From Methanomassiliicoccales archaeon (GTDB lineage Archaea > Thermoplasmatota > Thermoplasmata > Methanomassiliicoccales > UBA472): a DNA stretch of 50,884 bases. Positions 17,409 to 24,909 of this stretch are shown piece by piece; position 1 is the stretch's first letter, and every line of letters begins with the position of its first letter. The stretch covers positions 1-50,884 of the forward strand of contig JAVYMA010000014.1 of assembly GCA_038740345.1 (NCBI GenBank), read 5' to 3'. The notes under the pieces were generated by a model. It was not told the DNA's origin. It made no database searches and saw nothing but the letters and a program-made list of their open reading frames with translations. The position numbers were made by a program, and so were the translations under genes.

Positions 17409-17655
17409 TTTTTTGCAAAGTTTCAAGGTCTTTAACCCTGAATCAAAGTATCTTGTGTGAACGTTTCGTAAGCTGAATAATCGAGCATTTCTGTCTCATT
17501 TTTTATTTTCTAAAGCATAAGTCATAATTTTATGACTCGCTATTCCTGGCTTTGAAAACAAGAAAACTCAAGCCTCGACTTCTACTCGACTTCTCATGGG
17601 TTCTGGTTATATCTCAAATGTTGAAAACATCTGGAAAAGTTTCACGCCGTGCCCC
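17409..17655. other. Non-coding stretch with a palindrome and a short tandem repeat
   Basis: AGTCATAA-TT-TTATGACT (17520-17537) is a perfect inverted repeat with 8-bp arms. A tandem copy of CTCGACTTCT, 11-base period, lies at 17574-17594. Neither is explained by the neighbouring genes; the palindrome lies past the 3' end of the minus-strand ATPase cluster and could be a terminator stem or a protein-binding site. Confidence 0.45.
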
Positions 17656-18540
17656 CTACATTAAAAGAACGTTGTGGATATAACCGTCAATTTTTCTCAT
17701 GCATCTACTAAATACGGAGTCTGGGAAGAGGTCAACAACGGGCTTCCCGTTGGCAAGGCTATCATATACCATCTCGCAAAAAGGTACCTTACTCACCACT
17801 TCGATTTGCAAATCTTTAGCTCTTCTCTCTATCTCATCGGCCTTCTTCGGATTGAGGTCGAATCGATTGATGACCAAGGCAGTCGGGACACTCATCCTCT
17901 TAGCCAAAGCTGCAACTCTTTCCATGTCGTGTGCTCCGCTAGCCGTCGGCTCTGTAACCAGCAGGCAGAGATCTGCTCCAGATAGAGTGGCTATAGCAGT
18001 ACAGGCAATCCCCGGGGGTCCGTCGACTATCAACAGCGGGATACTTTCTTCGATGGCTTTGTCCCTAGCAGCATTCTTTATCTCCATAGCAAATTTCCCT
18101 ACATTCTCTGCAGGTGGTTCCAGATTGCCATGGGATAGCCAGCCATTATCTATTTTGGACAGAAACCTCTCACCGATGTCTTGCCCTCTTAGCTCTATCG
18201 CCGTTTGTGGGCAAAGATGACTGCATAATCCGCAACCTTCACATCTATCGAGGTCGATTTTAGCGTATCTATTCTTCCCTTTTTTTACCATCGCGATGGC
18301 TTGGAATCTACAATGAGAGGCGCATATTCCGCAGCCATCACAAGAATCTGTCCTAATGAATGCTCTCTGCATAATCAACGGCGCCCTTGATAATTCGCGG
18401 GAATTGAAAAGAAGGTCTAGGTTCGGAGCGTCAAGATCGCAATCTGCCGCCACGACAGACGGCTGTATCTTTATCAAGCTGGCAGCTATGACTGTCTTGC
18501 CCGTCCCCCCTTTGCCGCTTAGGATCACGAGTTCCTTCAT
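17656..18540 (-). CDS. MinD-superfamily ATPase with inserted 2[4Fe-4S] ferredoxin domain (ORP-cluster type)
   Basis: The 294-residue protein starts with the P-loop LSGKGGTGKTVI (about 7-18) and has CDLDAPNLDLLF near 34-45. Two [4Fe-4S] motifs are inserted: CDGCGICASHC near 69-79 and CEGCGLCSHLC near 99-109. The second half continues the ATPase fold (VDGPPGIACTAIATLSGADL). Such ATPases are typical of strict anaerobes and occur in pairs beside NifX-like proteins; Fe-S or Mo-Cu cluster assembly and a role in cell division have been proposed for the Desulfovibrio counterparts. It overlaps the upstream paralogue by 4 bases and is the last gene of the cluster. Confidence 0.9.
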   Translation of the reverse strand: MKELVILSGKGGTGKTVIAASLIKIQPSVVAADCDLDAPNLDLLFNSRELSRAPLIMQRAFIRTDSCDGCGICASHCRFQAIAMVKKGKNRYAKIDLDRCEGCGLCSHLCPQTAIELRGQDIGERFLSKIDNGWLSHGNLEPPAENVGKFAMEIKNAARDKAIEESIPLLIVDGPPGIACTAIATLSGADLCLLVTEPTASGAHDMERVAALAKRMSVPTALVINRFDLNPKKADEIERRAKDLQIEVVSKVPFCEMVYDSLANGKPVVDLFPDSVFSRCMRKIDGYIHNVLLM

Positions 18541-19403
18541 TTATCTGCAACCTCCAGGCACTTTTCCCATAGTCTCGAGAATAGCTCCTTCCACCTCGGC
18601 TCCTCAATTAGGAGCTCACCCTTCGAATATTTCTCGGCTATGAAGCGGCTAAAAGGCAGGCTTGCGGCGATTTCCAAATCAAACTTGTCCAGATACTCGA
18701 GATATTCACTCGCGTCCTTATCCCGCAGTCCAACCTTGTTGAGGAGCAAGAGGGCGGGAATGCCCATTTTTCTCACGAGTTTGATGGCCAAACCAAGATC
18801 ATGCATTCCGAAAGGCGTCGGTTCAGTGACCAATAGGCAGACATCAGCGCCGCTCAGGGCTTCGGTCACGCCACAGCCCACACCAGGAGGGCAGTCCAAC
18901 ACCGCATTCACATTTTCAGGGATTCTCTCTTTCACAGCACGGATAAGAGGCACCGTGGATGGCTCCCCGATCCTCATCAAACCATAAACGAGGCTCCTAT
19001 GGATTCCCGCTAAATAGACCAGCTCTCCTATCTTTCTCTCTCGCATCAGGATGGCTTTTCGAGGGCAAAGATCCATGCAAGCCCCGCAGCTATGGCAAGC
19101 TTCCTCTCTGAACTTTACTTGTCCCTTGATGTGCATAACGGCGCCGAAGCGGCAAAAGGATGCACATTTCCCGCAAGAACTGCAATCTTCCTGGGAGACA
19201 TAAGGGACGGGGCGATGAATGCTTTGGACCGTTTCCTGCCCAGAAAAAGGGAATAGATGGCAGTTGGGGGCCTCCACGTCAAGGTCAACCAGCCAACTCC
19301 TAGCAGCTGCAGAGAGATTGGTCGAGACCAGAGTCTTACCTGTGCCACCCTTGCCGCTGGCGACTGCTATTCGCAATCTTTTCCTCATAGCATCAGGATT
19401 CAA
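18537..19403 (-). CDS. MinD-superfamily ATPase with inserted 2[4Fe-4S] ferredoxin domain, second paralogue
   Basis: The 288-residue protein is a diverged paralogue of the gene that follows it. It has the P-loop ASGKGGTGKTLVSTN, LDVEAPNCHLF, and two [4Fe-4S] motifs, CSSCGKCASFC and CHSCGACMDLC. The fold resumes with DCPPGVGCGVTEALSGADV. The ATG at 19403 overlaps the stop of the NifX-like gene by 4 bases, and its own stop overlaps the next ATPase start by 4 bases. The two ATPases probably act as a heterodimer, as inferred for other organisms with this pair. Confidence 0.9.
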   Translation of the reverse strand: MNPDAMRKRLRIAVASGKGGTGKTLVSTNLSAAARSWLVDLDVEAPNCHLFPFSGQETVQSIHRPVPYVSQEDCSSCGKCASFCRFGAVMHIKGQVKFREEACHSCGACMDLCPRKAILMRERKIGELVYLAGIHRSLVYGLMRIGEPSTVPLIRAVKERIPENVNAVLDCPPGVGCGVTEALSGADVCLLVTEPTPFGMHDLGLAIKLVRKMGIPALLLLNKVGLRDKDASEYLEYLDKFDLEIAASLPFSRFIAEKYSKGELLIEEPRWKELFSRLWEKCLEVADK

Positions 19404-19756
19404 TGCCTATGTTCCTTGCAGGCACTGTGGACATCCGCGGGTCGGAGCTTACCCTCCTTCCACTGTCTTATAGCTTGATTGATGGTGCCGCAAGCCCCAA
19501 CATAGGTGCGAATGTTGAAATTCTCCAACATCTGGATTGCCTTAGGGCCGAGACTAGAGCAGATCATTACTTGAACTCCTCGCTTTGCGATATGCTCTGG
19601 GGGCTTGCCGACTCCTCCTGCATGCTCTCCCCTATTCTCAAGAACATCAAGAGAACCATCTTCCGTATCAACTATTAGGTAATATGGAGCGCGACCGAAA
19701 TGCTGGCAAATATCGTCATTGATGCTAGTGCCCATGGAAGGCACGCATACTTTCAT
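19400..19756 (-). CDS. NifX/NifB-like dinitrogenase Fe-Mo cofactor family protein (orange-protein-like)
   Basis: The 118-residue protein has the family fold: KVCVPSMGTSINDDICQHFGRAPYYLIVD at the start, the GG/GVGKPPEHIAKRGVQVMI middle, and LENFNIRTYVGACGTINQAI at the end. Homologues bind metal clusters, for example the Mo-Cu cluster of the orange protein. Shine-Dalgarno GGAGGAGAGG directly precedes ATG 19756. It lies between a second NifX-like gene and two ferredoxin-type ATPases on the same strand. Confidence 0.88.
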   Translation of the reverse strand: MKVCVPSMGTSINDDICQHFGRAPYYLIVDTEDGSLDVLENRGEHAGGVGKPPEHIAKRGVQVMICSSLGPKAIQMLENFNIRTYVGACGTINQAIRQWKEGKLRPADVHSACKEHRH

Positions 19757-19773
19757 CCTCTCCTCCTCCCGCC

Positions 19774-20196
19774 TCAGTTCTCTATTCGATTGGTTCTGTA
19801 ACTGGCTCTTTCACTCGAGAACCCGTGCATCACCACATCCTCGGCGCTATATTCTCGTTCTTCACATCTTATGAGAAGCCCTTTCTCAAAGGCTATTAGA
19901 GCCTCTTTCCCGCTCATGGATTTGGCTATGAAGACCTCTATGCCTGATTCTCTGAGGATTCGCATAGCATTAGGTCCGGGCTTACCCCCCAAGACCGCGG
20001 TGGCGCCGTTCTCTACCACGATCTGCGCCGTGCGCACCCCCGCACCACAGCTTTGCTCGGAGGAAGGGTCTTTGACAACACGCTCGACCTTTCCATTCTC
20101 CACCAATAGAAGGTATCTGCAGCGTCCGAACCTGTCATCCACAGAGTCGTCGAGGCTGGGGCCCTTTGAGCATATGGCAAGCTTCATCTCTCTCAT
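19774..20196 (-). CDS. NifX/NifB-like cluster-binding protein, second copy
   Basis: This protein of about 140 residues has MKLAICSKGPSLDDSVDDRFGR (first part), CGAGVRTAQIVVENGATAVLGG and the C-terminal IEVFIAKSMSGKEAL, matching the Fe-Mo cofactor biosynthesis family. A roughly 30-residue C-terminal tail follows. The ATG at 20196 overlaps the TGA of the small zinc-ribbon gene (ATGA), which decides the start over an upstream in-frame ATG at 20220. Two different NifX-like proteins in one cluster suggest separate carrier and acceptor roles, an inference. Confidence 0.85.
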   Translation of the reverse strand: MREMKLAICSKGPSLDDSVDDRFGRCRYLLLVENGKVERVVKDPSSEQSCGAGVRTAQIVVENGATAVLGGKPGPNAMRILRESGIEVFIAKSMSGKEALIAFEKGLLIRCEEREYSAEDVVMHGFSSERASYRTNRIEN

Positions 20197-20432
20197 CTTC
20201 TCCCGAATGGACCGCGGCATCGGCCCCGACCGAAGCCCGCATCATTTCGATGGAAAGATGTGGATTTGCAAGCAGGGCAGGAGGCGGGACGGCCTGTGCC
20301 GAATGGCACGCTCCATACATGCCCGCAGTTGGCACATATGAACTCGCGCTGACATCCCGCTTGCGACCTTTCCTCTGCGGACCAAGCACGGCCAGGGCGC
20401 CAACCGGGTCCAGCACCAAAACATACGCACAT
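20193..20432 (-). CDS. Small zinc-ribbon protein of the ORP-like cluster
   Basis: The 79-residue protein has a central ribbon, FICANCGHVWSV and CPACKS, and Gly/Arg-rich ends (GFGRGRCRGPFGRR). It is coupled by a 4-base overlap to the NifX-like gene that follows. The start at 20432 is preferred because upstream in-frame residues are not protein-like. Small Gly/Arg-rich cysteine proteins often accompany NifX-like genes in anaerobes. Its function is unknown. Confidence 0.7.
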   Translation of the reverse strand: MCVCFGAGPGWRPGRAWSAEERSQAGCQREFICANCGHVWSVPFGTGRPASCPACKSTSFHRNDAGFGRGRCRGPFGRR

Positions 20433-20601
20433 AAAGGCAAGTTTCCCTAAATTCAAAATATCAGCAACAGCTTCTTTTGACGTAGACCGGAACCAACCTC
20501 TCATGATGGGATTCATACTCATCGAATAGCACACGTTTTCAGAAGGCCAAGTTTTTGACGGCTAACAAGTTAGTCGTGTGCCGGCTTTGATAAAAAATCA
20601 T
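20433..20601. other. Intergenic gap within the ORP-like cluster, with a palindrome
   Basis: CTAACAAGTTAG (20562-20573) is an inverted repeat with 5-bp arms, located just after the stop of the HTH_10 gene and about 130 bases before the zinc-ribbon start. A weak TATA-like element lies near 20445-20455 on the minus strand. The second half of the cluster may therefore have its own promoter. Confidence 0.35.
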
Positions 20602-21234
20602 TCATAGGGAAGCCATCTGCTCTTCAACAAGCTTACGTTGGGCTCGACGGAGAATTATGTCCAGCGATGGTTTCGATATCTCCATTCTCTTTGCCAATTG
20701 GTCCAAGTTTATTTTTCTTGGGATATCGAAGTAACCTAGATCGTAGGCCATGCGCAGGGCGTGACTCTGCCTTCCTGTCAAGCCTCGTGCATCCTTTAGC
20801 CGGACAACTTTCTTCACCTTTACTTGACATCCCGATTCGCTCAACTCTTTCACCAAGCATGTAAGTGCAGAAGCGTCAGGGGCGATCACGGACCATTCTA
20901 TCTCCCCTTCCTGCCCGGATCTAGCGGATTCAAGGATACAGTTGGTTTTGGAAAGAGCCTGACATAATTGACAAAATGGCACCTCTGTCGTACCAAGCCA
21001 ATGACCTGGGCTAACCATCATCAATTTCGTCGAGCAACCAGGTAGGATTGAGCCTAGCTTCCTCTCTACCTCTTCCTGCGTCATATCCTCTGGTCCATGG
21101 ATCTTTAGAAGACCCTGGCCTTTGTTACCATGTTTGGGGATACATCTCTCTATCTCGACCTTCATTCCCGTGATCTTGGAGAACTTGGCTACCCAATTGT
21201 CTTTGCATTTCAATGTCAAGGTCGCCAGTCTCAT
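20602..21234 (-). CDS. HTH_10 (bacterio-opsin-activator type) transcriptional regulator
   Basis: The 210-residue protein ends with an HTH_10 domain (about 155-205): GLTGRQSHALRMAYDLGYFDIPRK, then LDQLAKRMEISKPSLDIILRRAQRKL. The N-terminal 150 residues form a putative sensor with three cysteines in FCQLCQALSKTNC, which could bind a metal or Fe-S cluster. The ATG at 21234 overlaps the DUF134 stop by 4 bases, so both regulators are made together, and a metal- or redox-responsive control of the cluster is plausible. Confidence 0.85.
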   Translation of the reverse strand: MRLATLTLKCKDNWVAKFSKITGMKVEIERCIPKHGNKGQGLLKIHGPEDMTQEEVERKLGSILPGCSTKLMMVSPGHWLGTTEVPFCQLCQALSKTNCILESARSGQEGEIEWSVIAPDASALTCLVKELSESGCQVKVKKVVRLKDARGLTGRQSHALRMAYDLGYFDIPRKINLDQLAKRMEISKPSLDIILRRAQRKLVEEQMASL

Positions 21235-21542
21235 CTGATCACCTCCTCGTTAGGAGTGGTAAATCGCTGTGGGATTATTCGCAGGGCCTTGCCATGGATG
21301 ACCGCCTCCGCCATTTTCCGTCTTCCCGAGGCAAGTATGCGAGAGAATGTGGGCTGGGAGACGCCCATTCGCTCGGCCGCCTCCAGCTGATTTAGCATCT
21401 CCAAGTCTGCCAATCGCACCGCCTCTAGCTCATCCACACCCATCATGACCTGTTCTAGATCCCTCCACGGTATCCCATGCGGTTTGAACAACTCATGTGG
21501 CTGTCCGCATGAGATGCGACGGCATCTTTTTGGCCTGGGCAT
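21231..21542 (-). CDS. DUF134 family DNA-binding protein
   Basis: The 103-residue protein begins PRPKRCRRIS, typical of DUF134. It contains an HTH (about 45-85) with LEAVRLADLEMLNQLEAAERMGVSQPTFSRIL. DUF134 proteins are commonly found next to NifX-like and MinD-like genes in anaerobes. As first gene of the cluster, with a palindrome at 21549-21564 between its TATA box and start, it is a candidate autoregulator. Confidence 0.9.
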   Translation of the reverse strand: MPRPKRCRRISCGQPHELFKPHGIPWRDLEQVMMGVDELEAVRLADLEMLNQLEAAERMGVSQPTFSRILASGRRKMAEAVIHGKALRIIPQRFTTPNEEVIR

Positions 21543-21548
21543 CGAATT

Positions 21549-21573
21549 ATGAATATTTATTCATTATAAAAAA
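21549..21573 (-). promoter_or_regulatory. Promoter and palindromic operator of the ORP-like cluster
   Basis: The minus-strand TATA box TTTTTTATAA (21564-21573) is about 26 bases before the DUF134 ATG at 21542, so the transcript is probably leaderless. The perfect inverted repeat ATGAATA-TT-TATTCAT (21549-21564) sits between TATA box and start, where a bound protein would block transcription. Confidence 0.6.
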
Positions 21574-22261
21574 CTTTAGGGACTTTAGGTGGCCTGGAAC
21601 GAGATATTTCCTGTGCGCTCCTTTCAACTGACATTGAAGAAAATTTGTCAATGCATTCAAGGTATCATTTCCTTTCAGACATTTTCAATCATTGAGTTGA
21701 AGATATATAATGCGAGTTCGGAATGTTCTCCTTGTCACAGAAGATGGAATAATAATTTTTTAACTGGATGACCTGCAAACTTACTTTTATAATAGAATTT
21801 AAATAATTTATAATAGCTCCGTAAAATATTATTTTTTAATATAATCAAGTGATAAAAAAATATAAATAATTTTAAAATAAAAGTTCACATATCGATGATT
21901 ACGCATAACATCCAACAATTGATTTCATATTGAAACATGATTCATCTAGCACTTTCTCCATATTCCGTACCGTGCCAACTTCTTCTCCCATACTTCATTC
22001 TACCCTTCATATCCTCTGAGTTTACATCAAAAGCGGCTTGATAAAACAACTACTTATTGCCTGCTCTAGGAAATTTGAATATTAGAGATGAATATGTTTG
22101 AACAGTCGGTTTTTAAAAGGTCGGTTCTTGTAAGGGAAAAAGGCTTTACGGAATCCTCTCTTTTCTGGTACAGAAGCCTCCGGCATGGGCTTTCACGAGT
22201 CGATTTAGGTTCAGAGAGCGAAAGGATGAGGTTGTTTGCATTGAGCATGTGGTGAATCAAG
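21574..22261. other. Long AT-rich intergenic region and leader of the citrate synthase gene
   Basis: Bases 21574-22080 are AT-rich with no supported gene. A TATA-like TTTTTAAAAG lies at 22110-22119, which would give a transcript starting near 22142 and a GC-richer leader of about 120 bases before the citrate synthase ATG. The leader has several short inverted segments (for example GGCTTT and AAGCC) but no recognised riboswitch. Confidence 0.4.
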
Positions 22262-23395
22262 ATGGGAGAGCAAGAAGAGAAGGCGGTGGTGCGCGGCCTC
22301 AGGGATGTCCCAGCTGCGGAGACAAGGCTTAGCTATGTGGATCCAAATGGATACCTCTATTATCTCGGCTATAACATCGACGACTTAGTAGGTCGTGTTC
22401 GATACGCCGAGGTAGCCTTCCTTTTCTTGCATAAAAGGCTTCCGAGAATGGATGAGCTAGAGCGGTTCAGTTCTGAACTCATCGAAAACATGAGGCTGCC
22501 AGAGGCCATAGTTGACAGCATTAGGAGGACGCCAATGCGATGTAAGCCTATGGACGTCCTCAGGACCGAGGTCTCACGCCTGGGAGAATACGATCCAGAG
22601 AGCAACGATCTGTCCATGCCCGCTAATCTTAGGAAGGCGGTGCGGCTGATAGCTCAAGTCCCCACTATCGTGGCCACTTTGCATCGGGCTCGCCAGGGAC
22701 TGGATGTTCCTGAGCCGAGGAAGGATCTGAGTTTCGTGGAGAACTTCCTCTATATGTTCAAAGGTTCCCTTCCCAATAAGGCCGAAGCGGACGTATTGCA
22801 TCGGCTCATGATACTCCACGCTGACCATGGCTTCAACGCCTCTACCTTCGCCGCTCGCGTTACGGCAAGCACCAACTCCGACATGTATTCCGCCGTCACT
22901 TCTGCTATAGGAACGCTGAAGGGACCCCTCCATGGAGGTGCCAGCGAGAAAGTCATGGAGATGCTGGATGATATTGGGCTGGAGGAGCATGTTAACGAGT
23001 ATATCCAGGGACTGCTGGACGATAACAAGAAGATAATGGGGTTCGGGCATCGCGTCTATAAAGCTGAGGATCCCCGTACCAAGCATCTCAGGCTCATCGT
23101 GGAGAACCTCTGTCATCAAGAGAGGACGATGAGTCTTTATAATAAATGCATCAAGATCGAGCAAATAGTCCTTGAGCGAAAGAAAATTTACCCCAATCTG
23201 GACTTCTACGCTGCGGCGGCCATGGACGCGCTAGGAGTGCCCAAGGAGTTCTTCACTCCTTTCTTCTGCTGCAGTCGAATATCTGGATGGGTGGCGCATG
23301 TGATAGAGCAATATGAGGATGCGGTGCTCCTCCGCCCCTCTTCCAAATATGTGGGCGAATTCGGAAGGCCTTTCGTGCCAATAGAACAGAGGTGA
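22262..23395 (+). CDS. gltA: Citrate synthase (citrate / 2-methylcitrate synthase family)
   Basis: The 377-residue enzyme condenses acetyl-CoA (or propionyl-CoA) with oxaloacetate. Active-site residues are visible: His224 in GPLHGGAS, His263 in MGFGHRVYK and Asp314 in YPNLDFYAA. The family signature LHADHGFNASTF lies at 185-196 and the CoA-site RISGWVAH near 339-346. Length fits archaeal dimeric citrate synthases. It is a single-gene unit with a weak GGTG Shine-Dalgarno. Since the window also encodes an acyl-CoA carboxyltransferase for propionyl units, methylcitrate synthase activity is possible but cannot be read from the motifs. Confidence 0.93.
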   Translation: MGEQEEKAVVRGLRDVPAAETRLSYVDPNGYLYYLGYNIDDLVGRVRYAEVAFLFLHKRLPRMDELERFSSELIENMRLPEAIVDSIRRTPMRCKPMDVLRTEVSRLGEYDPESNDLSMPANLRKAVRLIAQVPTIVATLHRARQGLDVPEPRKDLSFVENFLYMFKGSLPNKAEADVLHRLMILHADHGFNASTFAARVTASTNSDMYSAVTSAIGTLKGPLHGGASEKVMEMLDDIGLEEHVNEYIQGLLDDNKKIMGFGHRVYKAEDPRTKHLRLIVENLCHQERTMSLYNKCIKIEQIVLERKKIYPNLDFYAAAAMDALGVPKEFFTPFFCCSRISGWVAHVIEQYEDAVLLRPSSKYVGEFGRPFVPIEQR

Positions 23396-23512
23396 GTTCA
23401 CACCAGTTGAATGAAAGGAACAACCAGGAAAGCAAAAATCCATAAGGACGATGCTCAACTCCCGCACATCATCGATTAAAAGAGTTGCTTCAATTTAATG
23501 CGTATCTGTTTT

Positions 23513-24409
23513 TCATCCTCCTCCTATTAATGCCTTAGCCAAAAATTTCATGGATTCTATTGAGGGCCTTGTCGTGAGGGCCTTAATAGCGTACTTCCTT
23601 GAACCTCTTAAGTCGCCATTGATTCGAAGATAATAGCTGATTCGTCGAAGAAGCTCGGCGTGGGCCTTGGGGCTCTTTTCGAAGACTTCGAGATGGCGAT
23701 CATGAATGGCGATGAGCGATGTGGCCACATGAGGTTTATTCTCTAGACCTTTAGAGAGCCTTTCTCCCGAATGCTCTCGCATGACTGTCAATCTCTCTCT
23801 GAGACAGGCGATCATGGTGACTTTAGCCAATCGGATGCTGAACTCCCAATCCTCAGCGTATTTTAAGCTTTCGTCGAAACCGCCCATTTCCAGGAAGAGC
23901 TGGCGCCGTATCAACCAGGAAGAAGGTGTCCCCAGGACAGCTGGCCAGGCGATCACCTCTCTCAAATCGCCCTCCTCCTCATGTTTATTATAGTCCGAAA
24001 TCACGGCACCAGTATCATCCACGACCTCTCTCAGGGTGTATGAGAAGTTAAACTCCGGACCTTTCGCACGTAAATATGAGAGCTGTCTTGCCAGCTTCTG
24101 GGGCTTCCATTCATCGTCGCTATCAAGGAAGGCGATGTATTCTCCTTTGGCAACATTCGCGCCTCGATTCCTTGCTGCCGCCACCCCTTGGTTCTCCTTT
24201 TGACGTAAATGTTGGATTCTAGGGTCGGAAAACATCCTAACAGTTGACGTGAGATCGACTGGGGAGCCGTCCTCCACAATCAGCAATTCCCATCGCTGAT
24301 AGGTCTGAGCTAACACGCTGGCAATGGCCTTCTCCAAGAGCTTGGGGCGATCATAGGCTGGTATTATCACGGAGACCAACGGCTCAGAGCCTTCTTCGGA
24401 GCTAGCCAT
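23513..24409 (-). CDS. Family 2 glycosyltransferase
   Basis: The 298-residue GT-A enzyme starts PLVSVIIPAYDRPKLLEKAI and has ENQGVAAARNRGA near 82-94, followed by the metal-binding AFLDSDDEWKPQKL (DxD-type). The C-terminal region includes GGFDESLKYAEDWEFSIRLA, the acceptor-side ED motif. No membrane segments are seen. It probably builds surface polysaccharide or glycoprotein glycans; the sugar is unknown. The gene stands alone. Confidence 0.92.
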   Translation of the reverse strand: MASSEEGSEPLVSVIIPAYDRPKLLEKAIASVLAQTYQRWELLIVEDGSPVDLTSTVRMFSDPRIQHLRQKENQGVAAARNRGANVAKGEYIAFLDSDDEWKPQKLARQLSYLRAKGPEFNFSYTLREVVDDTGAVISDYNKHEEEGDLREVIAWPAVLGTPSSWLIRRQLFLEMGGFDESLKYAEDWEFSIRLAKVTMIACLRERLTVMREHSGERLSKGLENKPHVATSLIAIHDRHLEVFEKSPKAHAELLRRISYYLRINGDLRGSRKYAIKALTTRPSIESMKFLAKALIGGG

Positions 24410-24431
24410 CGGACTGGAATCATGGTGTCGT

Positions 24432-24455
24432 TTTTAAATTTTGATATGATCAAAA
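24432..24455 (-). promoter_or_regulatory. Promoter and inverted repeat of the glycosyltransferase gene
   Basis: The minus-strand TATA-like element ATTTAAAAA (24432-24440) is about 27 bases before the glycosyltransferase ATG at 24409. The perfect inverted repeat TTTTGAT-ATG-ATCAAAA (24439-24455) overlaps its upstream side, where the BRE would be, so it is a candidate operator. Confidence 0.45.
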
Positions 24456-24909
24456 CGTTTCATTTATCGGTCCAATAGCCACGAAGGATATCAATACGAA
24501 TTCAACCTCAAGGATCGAAATCACGGAAATTAGAAACAACAGATAGTAAGCGCTTCTTATAATCCTTTGGCTAAGCTCTTTCATATGAAATTTACCAAAA
24601 AGTGCTTGGGGTATCAAAATGATATCTTGTGTCTTTTGGCATTCGTCGATTTATATTATTATGGCTTGGGAGTGTTCGAGTCTAGAGCCCGCTCCGCTTC
24701 CTTATTGAATATAAGCATCATTTTCAATGCTCATACAAAATCACGAAATCTTCAATTGATTCTATATTAAAAGAAGATAGCTTAGCAGAGAAGCCTTAAA
24801 TCTATGGGGGGGGGTGGGCAGCATAGTAAAGATAGGCGCACAGATCGGTTCAAAAAATGTTTGAAAATATATTGAAAAAAAGGTAATGGGTTTGCCTCTT
24901 CTATCTGCG
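24456..24909. other. AT-rich intergenic region
   Basis: No supported gene is seen. A G9 tract (24806-24814) followed by TGGG lies about 95 bases beyond the heliorhodopsin stop codon. It is the longest homopolymer of G noticed in the window. Confidence 0.4.

Noticed and set aside
17156-17476. Frame of 106 residues in the decayed region
   Set aside because: The in-frame continuation of the 16998 frame is more protein-like than this overlapping frame.
21589-21771. Small frame in the AT-rich intergenic region
   Set aside because: No start signal and residue content of random AT-rich sequence.
24567-24770. Small frame upstream of the heliorhodopsin terminator region
   Set aside because: AT-rich sequence without start signal or family features.
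24806-24814. G9 homopolymer as a phase-variable tract
   Set aside because: It lies downstream of the heliorhodopsin stop codon, outside any gene or promoter, so no switching effect can be argued.
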